NCBI RefSeq assembly: GCF_018327685.1
Contig: NZ_BNEL01000001.1
Coordinates: 1,488,001 to 1,552,000, forward strand
Source of the DNA: Streptomyces sp. TS71-3
GTDB lineage: Bacteria; Actinomycetota; Actinomycetes; Streptomycetales; Streptomycetaceae
Direction: 5' to 3'
DNA length: 64,000 bases
A program made the position numbers and the translations under genes. Under the pieces are notes generated by a model that saw nothing but the letters and a program-made list of their open reading frames with translations, was not told the origin of the DNA and made no database searches. Shown piece by piece: positions 50,287-57,978 of the stretch (its first letter is position 1; every line of letters starts with the position of its first letter).

Positions 50287-51591
50287 ATGACTTCCCTGCA
50301 GAGCACCGACCACAGATCGGGTGGCGCGGAGCCCGGGTACCGCGCGAAGCGCTGGTGGCTGTTCTCGCCCGCGGTCGTGGTCATCTGGATCGTCGGCATG
50401 CTCGACAAGACCGGCGTCGGCGTGATCATCGCGGACGACCACTTCCTGTCCGACATGCACCTGGAGGGCAAGCACGGCCTCCTCGGCCTGCTCACCACCG
50501 TCACGCTGGTCTTCTACGGCGCCTCCATGCCGGTGTGGGGCATCCTGATCGACCGCTTCGGGCCGCGCCGGTGCGCCATCGTCGGCATGTGCTTCTGGGG
50601 GCTGAGCACGTTGGCCGCCGCACTCGCCGTCGACGTGCCGATGCTGCTGGTGGCGCGGGGCGCGCTCGGCGTCGCGGAGGGCTTCCTGTGGCCGATGTCG
50701 AACGCGCTGACCGCCCGCTGGTTCCCGGGGGCCGAGCGGAGCCGCGCCAAGTCCGTCTGGATAGGCGCGATCAACGTCGGCTTCGCCATCTCCGGCTTCG
50801 TGATCACCGGTGCCATCGGCGTCACCGACTGGCGGGGCGCCTTCGGCCTGCTGACCATCCTCTCGCTGGTCGTCTGCGTGCCCACCGCCTGGTTCCTGCT
50901 CCATGACTCCCCGGAGCAGGCACCCGGGCTGAGCAGCGCGGAACTCGACGTCATCCGCGGCGACAAGACCCCCGGCGACGTGGACGGGGAGCCGGGCGGC
51001 GGCGGCCGGGCAGGCAAGGCCGGCAACGCGCTGCTGACCTGGCCGCTGTGGGTGTGCGCCGGCGTGTGGATCACCAACAACATCGGCGTGTACGGCCTGG
51101 CGAGCTGGTTCCCCACCTACCTGGAGGACGAGCAGCACATCAGCGGCGCGAGCGCGGACGGCTACATCGCGCTCGCGTTCCTGCTGTGCGTGGCGGTGGG
51201 ACCGCTGGTCGGGTTCGGCATGGACCGCACCGGGCGCAAGGCCATCTTCACCTGCGGCGGCTTCCTGCTGGCCGCGGTCTGCCTGCTGCTCGCGTCCACC
51301 GTCACCACGCTCGACGTCCAGCTGGCCGCCGTGATCGTGGCGATCATCGGCATCGAGGGCTTCACCACGCTCGCCGCCCAGGGCGTCCTGCACAGCTTCG
51401 CGCCCGCCCACCGGATGGGCCGGGCCGCCGGGATCATGATCGGCATCGGCAACTTCGTCGGCGCCTTCGGCGCCACCGTGATGGGCTACCTGGTGGACTC
51501 GGGCGGATTCGACGCGGCCTTCGCCTTCCTCATCGCCGTCTTCCTCGTCGGCGGTGGTGCCAGCTACGTCCTGCACCGCGCCACATACTGA
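50287..51591 (+). CDS. MFS transporter, anion:cation symporter type
   Basis: This 434-aa permease has 12 predicted helices with the central charged loop at about 215-245 and the MFS signature GILIDRFGPRR after helix 2. It begins with a short basic stretch (AKRWWLFSPAVVVIW). Similarity to the ACS group, which carries phthalate, 4-hydroxyphenylacetate and hexuronates, is suggested by GFLWPMSNALTARWFPGAERSRA. It probably imports the aromatic acid handled by the neighbouring dioxygenase. ATG at 50287. Confidence 0.9.
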   Translation: MTSLQSTDHRSGGAEPGYRAKRWWLFSPAVVVIWIVGMLDKTGVGVIIADDHFLSDMHLEGKHGLLGLLTTVTLVFYGASMPVWGILIDRFGPRRCAIVGMCFWGLSTLAAALAVDVPMLLVARGALGVAEGFLWPMSNALTARWFPGAERSRAKSVWIGAINVGFAISGFVITGAIGVTDWRGAFGLLTILSLVVCVPTAWFLLHDSPEQAPGLSSAELDVIRGDKTPGDVDGEPGGGGRAGKAGNALLTWPLWVCAGVWITNNIGVYGLASWFPTYLEDEQHISGASADGYIALAFLLCVAVGPLVGFGMDRTGRKAIFTCGGFLLAAVCLLLASTVTTLDVQLAAVIVAIIGIEGFTTLAAQGVLHSFAPAHRMGRAAGIMIGIGNFVGAFGATVMGYLVDSGGFDAAFAFLIAVFLVGGGASYVLHRATY

Positions 51592-51805
51592 CGGCGGACC
51601 CCCACCGGAGCCCGTCGCCCGCCACTCCATCCACCCCCTACTGCCTACCGCCCGCCGCCTACCGCCCACCGCCATTCCTACCGAGCCGCCACCCCCCACC
51701 GGACACCTCCTGACCCAGCCGGCCCCCCACAGCCCCACCGCGCACAGCTCCACCCCCCACAGCCCCACCGCACCCGTCCCACCGCACAACCCAGGGAACG
51801 CCACG
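51592..51805 (+). other. C-rich, G-poor leader before the aldolase gene
   Basis: The 214 bases between the MFS stop and the aldolase start are dominated by CCACCG, CCCCAC and ACAGCCCCACC words with very few G residues on the transcript. A similar C-over-G stretch lies at 50127-50286 before the MFS gene. Such stretches can act as Rho loading sites. Confidence 0.4.
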
Positions 51806-52624
51806 ATGACCACCCCGCACGACGCCCCCGCCCCCGGCACACCCTCCGCCGGCACGCCCACCCCCGGCACACCCGCGGCCGGGGCGAGCGCCCCCGCGAA
51901 GCCCTCCGCCGACGAGGTCCGGCGGCTGATCGCCCTCGGCTGCCGGATCCTCGCCCACCGCGGCCTCGCGGAGGACATCCTCGGCCACATCAGCCTGCGC
52001 GACGACGACGGCACCCTGCACATCCGCTGCCGGGGCCCGCGCGAGCGGGGCCTGCTGTTCACCGACCCCGGCGACGTGTGGCGGGTCGGCCTGGACGGCG
52101 ACACCGACCTGCCCGACGGCTACCGGGTACCGAACGAACTGCCCATCCACAGGGAGGTGCTGCGCGCCCGCCCGGACGCACAGGCCGTGGTGCACATCCA
52201 CCCCCCGAACGTGGTCGCCGCCGACCTGGCCGGCCTCACCCTCCGCCCCATCGTCGGCGCCTACAACATCCCCGCCATGCGGATGGCGCTCGACGGCATC
52301 CCCGTCTACCCGCGGGGTGTCCTCATCACCCGCCCCGACCTGGGCCGAGAGGTCGCGACCGCGCTCGCGGAGCGGCCCGTCTGCATCCTGCGCGGGCACG
52401 GCATCGTCGCCATCGGCGAGACCGTGCAGCAGGCCGTGGTGCGGGCGCTCACCGTCGAGTCGCTGGCCAAGATGACGCTCGCCGCCTCCGGGCACCGCAC
52501 CCCGCCCGTGCTGCCCGAGGCCGACATCGCCGAACTCCCCGACCTCGGCTCGGCGTTCAACGACGAGACGGTCTGGCGCAGCCACCTGGCCCGGCTGGAG
52601 CACGCGGGGCTCGGCCTGGACTGA
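51806..52624 (+). CDS. Class II aldolase/adducin-family protein
   Basis: This 272-aa protein has the class II aldolase fold: ILAHRGLAEDILGHISLRD, metal His pair in VVHIHPPNVVAADLAG, and a third His in ILRGHGIVAIGETVQQAV. The first 35 residues are a Pro/Ala/Thr-rich tail. The family holds sugar-phosphate aldolases and also decarboxylases of dihydroxyphthalate in phthalate degradation, which fits the context here. ATG at 51806 has AGGGA eight bases upstream. Confidence 0.88.
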   Translation: MTTPHDAPAPGTPSAGTPTPGTPAAGASAPAKPSADEVRRLIALGCRILAHRGLAEDILGHISLRDDDGTLHIRCRGPRERGLLFTDPGDVWRVGLDGDTDLPDGYRVPNELPIHREVLRARPDAQAVVHIHPPNVVAADLAGLTLRPIVGAYNIPAMRMALDGIPVYPRGVLITRPDLGREVATALAERPVCILRGHGIVAIGETVQQAVVRALTVESLAKMTLAASGHRTPPVLPEADIAELPDLGSAFNDETVWRSHLARLEHAGLGLD

Positions 52625-52717
52625 ACCGCGCCGGCGCCGGGCGATCCGGCAACCGGCCGCGGGCGCCCCGTCGAACCTTCTGATTCTGAGGACCCGGAGC
52701 GCCCGCGCCCGCCGCCG

Positions 52718-54010
52718 TCAGGACTTCGTGCGGGCCCGGGACGAGGAAGCCGTACTGGAGGAAGCCGTACCGGAGGACGCCATACCGGAGGCCGCCGTGC
52801 CGGACGCCGCCCTGCCGGACGCGGCCGTTCCGGAAGCCGGTGCCGCCGGGGCCGCCGAGTCGCAGAGCGCGGCGGCCCCGCACAGCGCCGACTCCGGGCG
52901 GATCGGAACGCCGTTGGTGCGCAGCACCTCGCGGACGTCGAGGATCAGCGGGAAGACCTCCTGGTTCCAGTCCTCGCCCTGCTCGTCCCAGGCCCGCTGC
53001 TCCGCCTCCACGGCCATCCGGTCCTCGGCGAACACCCGCTCGGTGAACCGCCGGATGAACGGCCAGGCCAGGTGGAGCGCACCCGGCACCGGCGGTTTGG
53101 CGATCATGAGCAGTCCGAAGGCGTGCGTCCTGCGCTGCTCCGCGTCCTCGGGAACGTACGCCGCCCACAGGGAGAACGCCGGCAGGTCGGCGTGCTCGGG
53201 GACCGACTGGAGCGTCTGGTACGGGTACTGGGTCCGGACGGTGATGGCGTCGCGCGAGCCTCCGCGCCGCAGGCCCTCGCCGGAGAGCAGCCCGGCGCCG
53301 CGGTCCTTCCTCCCGCCGCCCGGGATGAACAGGTACCTGGCCTCGACGGACCCCGGCCCCGTGTCGTACCCGAGGAGTTCGGGCTGGATCCTGCCGAGCA
53401 CGCCGCGGTGCAGGAACTGGTGGTTCATGTCGAGCAGGTTCTCGTGCAGGAACGAGTAATGGCAGTGCACGGTGCGCGAGAACGCCATCGTCCGGTGGCG
53501 CCTGGAATCGAATTCCGGAAGCACCGGCAGGGGAGTGGAGGGCGCCTTCTCGGGGTCGCCCGGAAAGACGAAGACCAACCCGTAGCGTTCCCGGACGGGA
53601 TAGGCCCGCACGCCGCTCGGCGGCCTGGTGACACCCTTGGGCAGATAGGGTATCTGCGAAATACGGCCGTTTCCGCGGTAGGCCCAGGCGTGGTAGCAGC
53701 AGCGCAGCGCGTCGCCCTCCACGACCCCCATGCTCAGCGGCACCTGCCGGTGCGCGCAGCGGTCCTCAAGTGCGTGGACGTCGCCACCGGCCGTGCGGTA
53801 CAGCGCGATGCGCTCACCCGCGAAGGACGCGGCGAACGCCTTGTTCCGCGGCACGCTTCGGGAAACGGCGACGGGGTACCAGAAATTCGGATTGATGCCC
53901 GTGCGCCGCAGATCGGCCACCGTTCTCGAAGGGCCCTGCGACACGTTGGCGGCACCGCGCGCGGGCCGCGCTTTTCTCTTTCCACCCCGTACGGGCTGCG
54001 TCTCGGTCAT
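52718..54010 (-). CDS. Rieske oxygenase, single-subunit type
   Basis: This 430-aa protein has an N-terminal Rieske site (EDRCAHRQVPLSMG and LRCCYHAWAY) and a C-terminal iron domain with FLHENLLDMNHQFLHRG as ligand region. It differs from the alpha subunit at 44251 and resembles one-component-type oxygenases (monooxygenases, demethylases) that use a separate reductase. The last about 38 residues are Ala/Ser/Gly repeats (TAASGRAASGTAASGMASSG). ATG at 54010 with AAGGAGAGG. It may act on a methylated or otherwise substituted aromatic acid of the same pathway. Confidence 0.9.
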   Translation of the reverse strand: MTETQPVRGGKRKARPARGAANVSQGPSRTVADLRRTGINPNFWYPVAVSRSVPRNKAFAASFAGERIALYRTAGGDVHALEDRCAHRQVPLSMGVVEGDALRCCYHAWAYRGNGRISQIPYLPKGVTRPPSGVRAYPVRERYGLVFVFPGDPEKAPSTPLPVLPEFDSRRHRTMAFSRTVHCHYSFLHENLLDMNHQFLHRGVLGRIQPELLGYDTGPGSVEARYLFIPGGGRKDRGAGLLSGEGLRRGGSRDAITVRTQYPYQTLQSVPEHADLPAFSLWAAYVPEDAEQRRTHAFGLLMIAKPPVPGALHLAWPFIRRFTERVFAEDRMAVEAEQRAWDEQGEDWNQEVFPLILDVREVLRTNGVPIRPESALCGAAALCDSAAPAAPASGTAASGRAASGTAASGMASSGTASSSTASSSRARTKS

Positions 54011-54222
54011 GGGCCTCTCCTTGCGCGTAGGGCACTGCTGCAAAGCGTGGCAACACGAGATAACCGTCAGCGTAATACGCGGAGGAGGACTCGGCAGATT
54101 TCCGGGCGGCCGCGGAGTTCGGCACCCGCACGCGCGCGATCTGCGCCGCGGTACTGGGCCGATCGGGTGAGCGGCCCGCGGCCCAAGCGGCCCCGCGGCG
54201 CGTGCGCGGCGCGTGCGGTGCG

Positions 54223-54645
54223 TCAGTCCGGGGAAGGCGCCCAGGGCCCGACGCCGCCGATGCGCTCGATGGCGTAGTGGACGGTGTAGCCGGGGCTCCT
54301 GGGTGCCGGGAACTCGGCGTCCGGGGCGATGTAGACCTTCGCCAGGCGGTTGAGCAGGTCCCAGGTGGCGTCGCTGGGCTCGACGGTGGCCCGCGCCCGC
54401 AGCATGGCGTACTCGTTCAGGACGACGCCGGGCACCCGCGGCGCGTCGAAGGTCAGCACGACCCGCGGGTCCCGCTCCATGTTGCGCAGCTTCACCTGCC
54501 GGGCGAGGTGGCCGCTGACGAGTTCGTCGCCGTCCAGTCCGATCCAGATGACCGTCACGTGCGGGCTGCCGTCGGGCTTGATGGTGCTCAGGTGGGCCAT
54601 GGGCCCGGAGGCCACCAGATCACGCAGTTCCTGCGGAAGCTTCAT
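54223..54645 (-). CDS. PPOX-class F420-dependent oxidoreductase
   Basis: This 140-aa split-beta-barrel protein has PMAHLSTIKPDGSPHVTVIWIGLDGDELVSG and the cofactor-side motif KLRNMERDPRVVLTF. It belongs to the flavin/deazaflavin oxidoreductase group, of which the actinobacterial members usually bind F420. ATG at 54645 follows AAAGGGCGAAACC. It stands alone, 212 bases from the Rieske gene, and the substrate is unknown. Confidence 0.88.
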   Translation of the reverse strand: MKLPQELRDLVASGPMAHLSTIKPDGSPHVTVIWIGLDGDELVSGHLARQVKLRNMERDPRVVLTFDAPRVPGVVLNEYAMLRARATVEPSDATWDLLNRLAKVYIAPDAEFPAPRSPGYTVHYAIERIGGVGPWAPSPD

Positions 54646-54778
54646 GGTTTCGCCCTTTCGCCGCGTGCGCATGCTACCCAGCGGCGCAACGGCCCGCCGC
54701 CGCCCGGTATCCGGCTCCGCCCGGCACCTCGCGCCGTCCCCCGCCCGGTGGCGGCACACGATCGTGACCGGTCGCGGC

Positions 54779-54807
54779 TTGACGTGCGGGACGGCGTGGA
54801 CTGTGCT
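54779..54807 (+). promoter_or_regulatory. Candidate sigma-70-type promoter of the BadF/NAG-kinase-like gene
   Basis: TTGACG at 54779-54784 and TGTGCT at 54802-54807 are separated by 17 bases, about 80 bases before the start codon. Confidence 0.4.
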
Positions 54808-54887
54808 GGTGATCGCGTGAGCGTGCTGGTCTGCGCAGGTGGCGGGCGGCCCGGGTGGACCGGGCGGCCCCGGGCGGAGGGGTGCGG

Positions 54888-55964
54888 ATGGCCGGGGTGC
54901 CGGGCGGGACGGCCGGGGACGGCGAGGGGATCCTCATCGGGATCGACGCGGGCGGAACCCGCACCCGCGCACTCGTCACGGACGGCACGCGCGTGCTGGG
55001 CCGCGGCACCGGCGGACCGGGCAACGCGCTCTCCGTCGCCGGCCCCGAACTCGCCGACCACCTCACCGCCGCCCTCGCCGAGGCACTGCCCGCCGGAGCC
55101 GCGGCCCGGCTGCGCGGGGTGGCCGCCGGATTCGCCGGGGCGTCCTGGCTCCTCGCGGACGACCCCGGTCGGAACAGGGCGCTGACGGCGCTGCGCACGG
55201 CGCTGGCCCGGCACGGCGCGCCCGCCGGCGTACCCGTCGACGTGCGCGCCGACGTGGAGGTCGCGTTCGCGTCCGGGCCCGGGACGCCCGCGGACGGGCT
55301 GCTGGTGCTGTCGGGCACGGGCAGCGCGGTCATCCGGTTCGCCGCCGGGCAGGTGGCGGCCACCGTGGACGGGCACGGCGGGATGCTGGACGACGCCGGC
55401 AGCGGTCACTGGATCGGCCGGCACGCCGGCCGCGCCGCGCTGCGCGCCCTGGACGGGCGGGGCCCGTGGACGGCACTGGTGCCCGCCCTCACCGGGCGCT
55501 TCGGCGAGCCGGTCAGCACGCCGCCCGCCGAGCGGCGCGAGCGCGAACGGGCCCGTGCCCGCCTGCTGGAGGCCCTGATCGCGGCCGGCTCGCCCGCGCT
55601 GGCCCGGCTCTGCCCCCTCGCGGTGGCTGCCGCCGGTGCCGGGGACGAGGTGGCGACCGGCCTCCTGGACGGCGCGGTCGACGCGCTCGCCGAGTCGGTC
55701 CGCGCGCTGCGCCCGGCGCCCGGCGAGACGGTGGTGACCACCGGCGGCCTGCTCGGCCCCGAAGGCCCGCTGCTGCCCCGCCTGACCCCCGTCCTGGCCG
55801 GCCTCGGCCTGAGCCCCCTGCCGGTACCCGACGGCACCGCGGGCGCGGCGGCACTCGCCCGCGCCCTGCCCGCGCGGGCCCGCTGGACCGGACCCCGAAC
55901 GGGCACGGGCCCCCGAACGGGTTCGGGCACGGGTCCCGGGGCCGTCTCCACGACCACTCCGTAG
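54888..55964 (+). CDS. BadF/BadG/BcrA/BcrD-type ATPase, N-acetylglucosamine kinase-like
   Basis: This 358-aa ASKHA-fold protein has the phosphate loop LIGIDAGGTRTRALV, the ADP-site LLVLSGTGSAVIRF, HGGMLDDAGSGHWIG, and TTGGLLGPEGPLLPR. It is closest in pattern to actinobacterial N-acetylglucosamine kinases. The tail is a Gly/Thr/Arg repeat (GPRTGTGPRTGSGTGPG). ATG at 54888 follows GGAGGGG and is better than upstream frames. It is separate from the hexosaminidase gene at the window end, so no metabolic link is proven. Confidence 0.82.
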   Translation: MAGVPGGTAGDGEGILIGIDAGGTRTRALVTDGTRVLGRGTGGPGNALSVAGPELADHLTAALAEALPAGAAARLRGVAAGFAGASWLLADDPGRNRALTALRTALARHGAPAGVPVDVRADVEVAFASGPGTPADGLLVLSGTGSAVIRFAAGQVAATVDGHGGMLDDAGSGHWIGRHAGRAALRALDGRGPWTALVPALTGRFGEPVSTPPAERRERERARARLLEALIAAGSPALARLCPLAVAAAGAGDEVATGLLDGAVDALAESVRALRPAPGETVVTTGGLLGPEGPLLPRLTPVLAGLGLSPLPVPDGTAGAAALARALPARARWTGPRTGTGPRTGSGTGPGAVSTTTP

Positions 55965-56214
55965 GCGAGCGGGGCCCCCGCGCGCGTCACGCGCCCCGCC
56001 GGTCACGCGCGATTACCGCCGCACGGTGGGGCAAACCTCGCACGGTCACGATCATCGTATCGAGTTAATGTCGGCGGATTTTCAGGGCTGATCGAGTGGA
56101 TCGGCCGTTACTGTCTCTCGGGATCTGGACGGATTCCCGGATGTTTGCCCCCTTTCCTCTTTCCCGGTGGCGCACCCATGCCTGCCACCGCCCCTACGAA
56201 GGAGAGCTCGCCCG
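55965..56214 (+). promoter_or_regulatory. Leader/promoter region of the 2-MIB operon
   Basis: The 250 bases include an A+T-richer block at 56045-56110 (ATCATCGTATCGAGTTAATG, GGATTTTCAGG, CCGTTACTGTCTC) that probably holds the promoter, and end with GAAGGAGAG eleven bases before the ATG. I cannot assign exact boxes. Confidence 0.4.
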
Positions 56215-57627
56215 ATGACTGTTGACACCAGCCCGGAAGCACAGCCGGAGTCGCCTCGGCAGTCCAGCCTCGGCACGGCGGCCGCCCGCAACCTCGCCAC
56301 CACCACCAAGTCCGCCCCGCAGATGCAGGAGATCACCTCCCGCTGGCTGCTGCGGACGCTCCCCTGGGTGGAGACCAAGGGCGGCGCCTACCGCGTGAAC
56401 CGCCGGCTGAGCTACACCGTCGGCGACGGGCGCGTGGAGTTCGTCCAGGACGGTGCGGAGGTCCGGGTGATCCCCCGCGAGCTGTGCGAACTCGCCGTGC
56501 TCCGGGGCTTCGAGGACGAGGAGGTGCTGGCCGCCCTCGCCGGCCGGTGCACCCAGCGGGACTTCGGCCCCGGCGAGGTGCTCGTCGAGCGCGGCGCGCC
56601 CGCCGAGCACCTTCACCTCATCGCCCACGGCCGCGTCAGCCAGACCTCCACCGGCAAGTACGGCGACGAGGTCGCCGTGGCCGTGCTCGCCGACGGCGAC
56701 CAGTTCGGCGAGAACGCCCTGCTGGACGAGGACGCCCGCTGGGACCACACCGCCACCGCCGAGACCGCCGGCACCCTGCTCACGCTCTCCCGCGCGGACT
56801 TCGCCGCCGTGCTCTCCCAGGCGCCGGGCCTCCAGGCCCACGTCGAGCAGTTCAGCTCGCTGCCCCGCCAGCGGCAGAACCGCCACGGCGAGGCCGAGAT
56901 CGCCATGTCGGCCGGCCACACCGGCGAGTCGTCGCTGCCCGGCGCCTTCGTCGACTACGAGCTGAAGCCGCGTGAGTACGAACTCTCCGTCGCACAGACC
57001 GTCCTGCGGGTCCACAGCAGGGTCGCCGATCTCTACAACGGTCCGATGAACCAGACCGAGGAGCAGCTCAGGCTCACCATCGAGGCGCTGCGCGAGCGCC
57101 AGGAGCACGAGCTGATCAACAACCGCGAGTTCGGCCTGCTCCACAACGCCGACTTCAAGCAGCGCATCCAGACGCACTCGGGCCCGCCCACCCCGGACGA
57201 CCTCGACGAGCTGCTCTGCCGCCGCCGCGGTTCCAGGGTCTTCCTCGCCCACCCCCGGACCATCGCCGCGATCGGCCGCGAGTTCAACGCCCGCGGGCTC
57301 TACCCGAACCACGTCGACCTCGGCGGCCAGCAGGTCCCGGCCTGGCGCGGGGTCCCGATCCTGCCGTGCAACAAGATCCCCATCACCAAGGAGAACACCA
57401 GCTCCGTCATCGTGATGCGCACCGGCGAGGAGAACCAGGGCGTCATCGGACTGCGCCAGACCGGCCTGCCGGACGAGTACGAGCCGGGCCTCTCGGTGCG
57501 CTTCATGGGCATCGACGACAAGGCGATCATCTCCTACCTCGTCACCACGTACTACTCGGCCGCCGTCCTCGTACCGGACGCACTCGGCGTGCTGGAGAAC
57601 GTGCAGATCGCCCGCAGGCGCGACTAG
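56215..57627 (+). CDS. Family 2B encapsulin shell protein with cyclic-nucleotide-binding domain (EshA-like)
   Basis: This 470-aa protein has the family 2 encapsulin HK97 fold split by a CRP-like cNMP domain at about 98-205 ([32 protein letters not shown]). The shell part resumes with [29 protein letters not shown] and ends [31 protein letters not shown]. Such proteins build icosahedral shells that enclose 2-MIB synthase. In the cNMP phosphate-binding segment the usual Arg before the TA pair is His (WDHTATAE), so ligand choice may differ from cAMP. The stop codon TAG belongs to a CTAG that borders the inserted element. Confidence 0.93.
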   Translation: MTVDTSPEAQPESPRQSSLGTAAARNLATTTKSAPQMQEITSRWLLRTLPWVETKGGAYRVNRRLSYTVGDGRVEFVQDGAEVRVIPRELCELAVLRGFEDEEVLAALAGRCTQRDFGPGEVLVERGAPAEHLHLIAHGRVSQTSTGKYGDEVAVAVLADGDQFGENALLDEDARWDHTATAETAGTLLTLSRADFAAVLSQAPGLQAHVEQFSSLPRQRQNRHGEAEIAMSAGHTGESSLPGAFVDYELKPREYELSVAQTVLRVHSRVADLYNGPMNQTEEQLRLTIEALRERQEHELINNREFGLLHNADFKQRIQTHSGPPTPDDLDELLCRRRGSRVFLAHPRTIAAIGREFNARGLYPNHVDLGGQQVPAWRGVPILPCNKIPITKENTSSVIVMRTGEENQGVIGLRQTGLPDEYEPGLSVRFMGIDDKAIISYLVTTYYSAAVLVPDALGVLENVQIARRRD

Positions 57628-57859
57628 GTCGTGTCCGGCGGATCTTCGTGGATCAGCCTGCGGCGTCTGGTGCCGTGCATCGCAAGGCGGAGGGTCGTCC
57701 TCGTACGGGGCGTACTCGGATGACTCCGACAACGCGGCGAGGTGCGGTGCTGGGGGCACTCCCCCACTGCCCTGAACGGGCGTGGGAGGTACCCCCACCC
57801 ACGCCCTTCAGGCAGTGGGGGAGTCGCGGGCCCACGAAGATCCGCCGGACACGGCCTAG
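57624..57859. mobile_element. MITE-like element between encapsulin and 2-MIB synthase genes
   Basis: Terminal inverted repeats of 24 bases with one mismatch (57628-57651 and 57832-57855; GTGTCCGGCGGATCTTCGTGG core) are flanked by CTAG on both sides (57624-57627 and 57856-57859). The inside has no gene; it carries a second near-perfect inverted repeat (about 57760-57826) containing the CCCCACTGCC...GGCAGTGGGG words. Size, TIRs and a four-base CTAG duplication fit a non-autonomous relative of an IS5-type element. Confidence 0.75.
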
Positions 57860-57978
57860 TACCCCTCGCCCTGGAGGACGACCGGCCCTGCCCGGCGGCC
57901 ACGGCGGCCCGGACCCTCCGGGCCGCACGGGCACGCCCGGGATCCGGGACAGCCACCCATCCGACCAAGGAGCCATGG

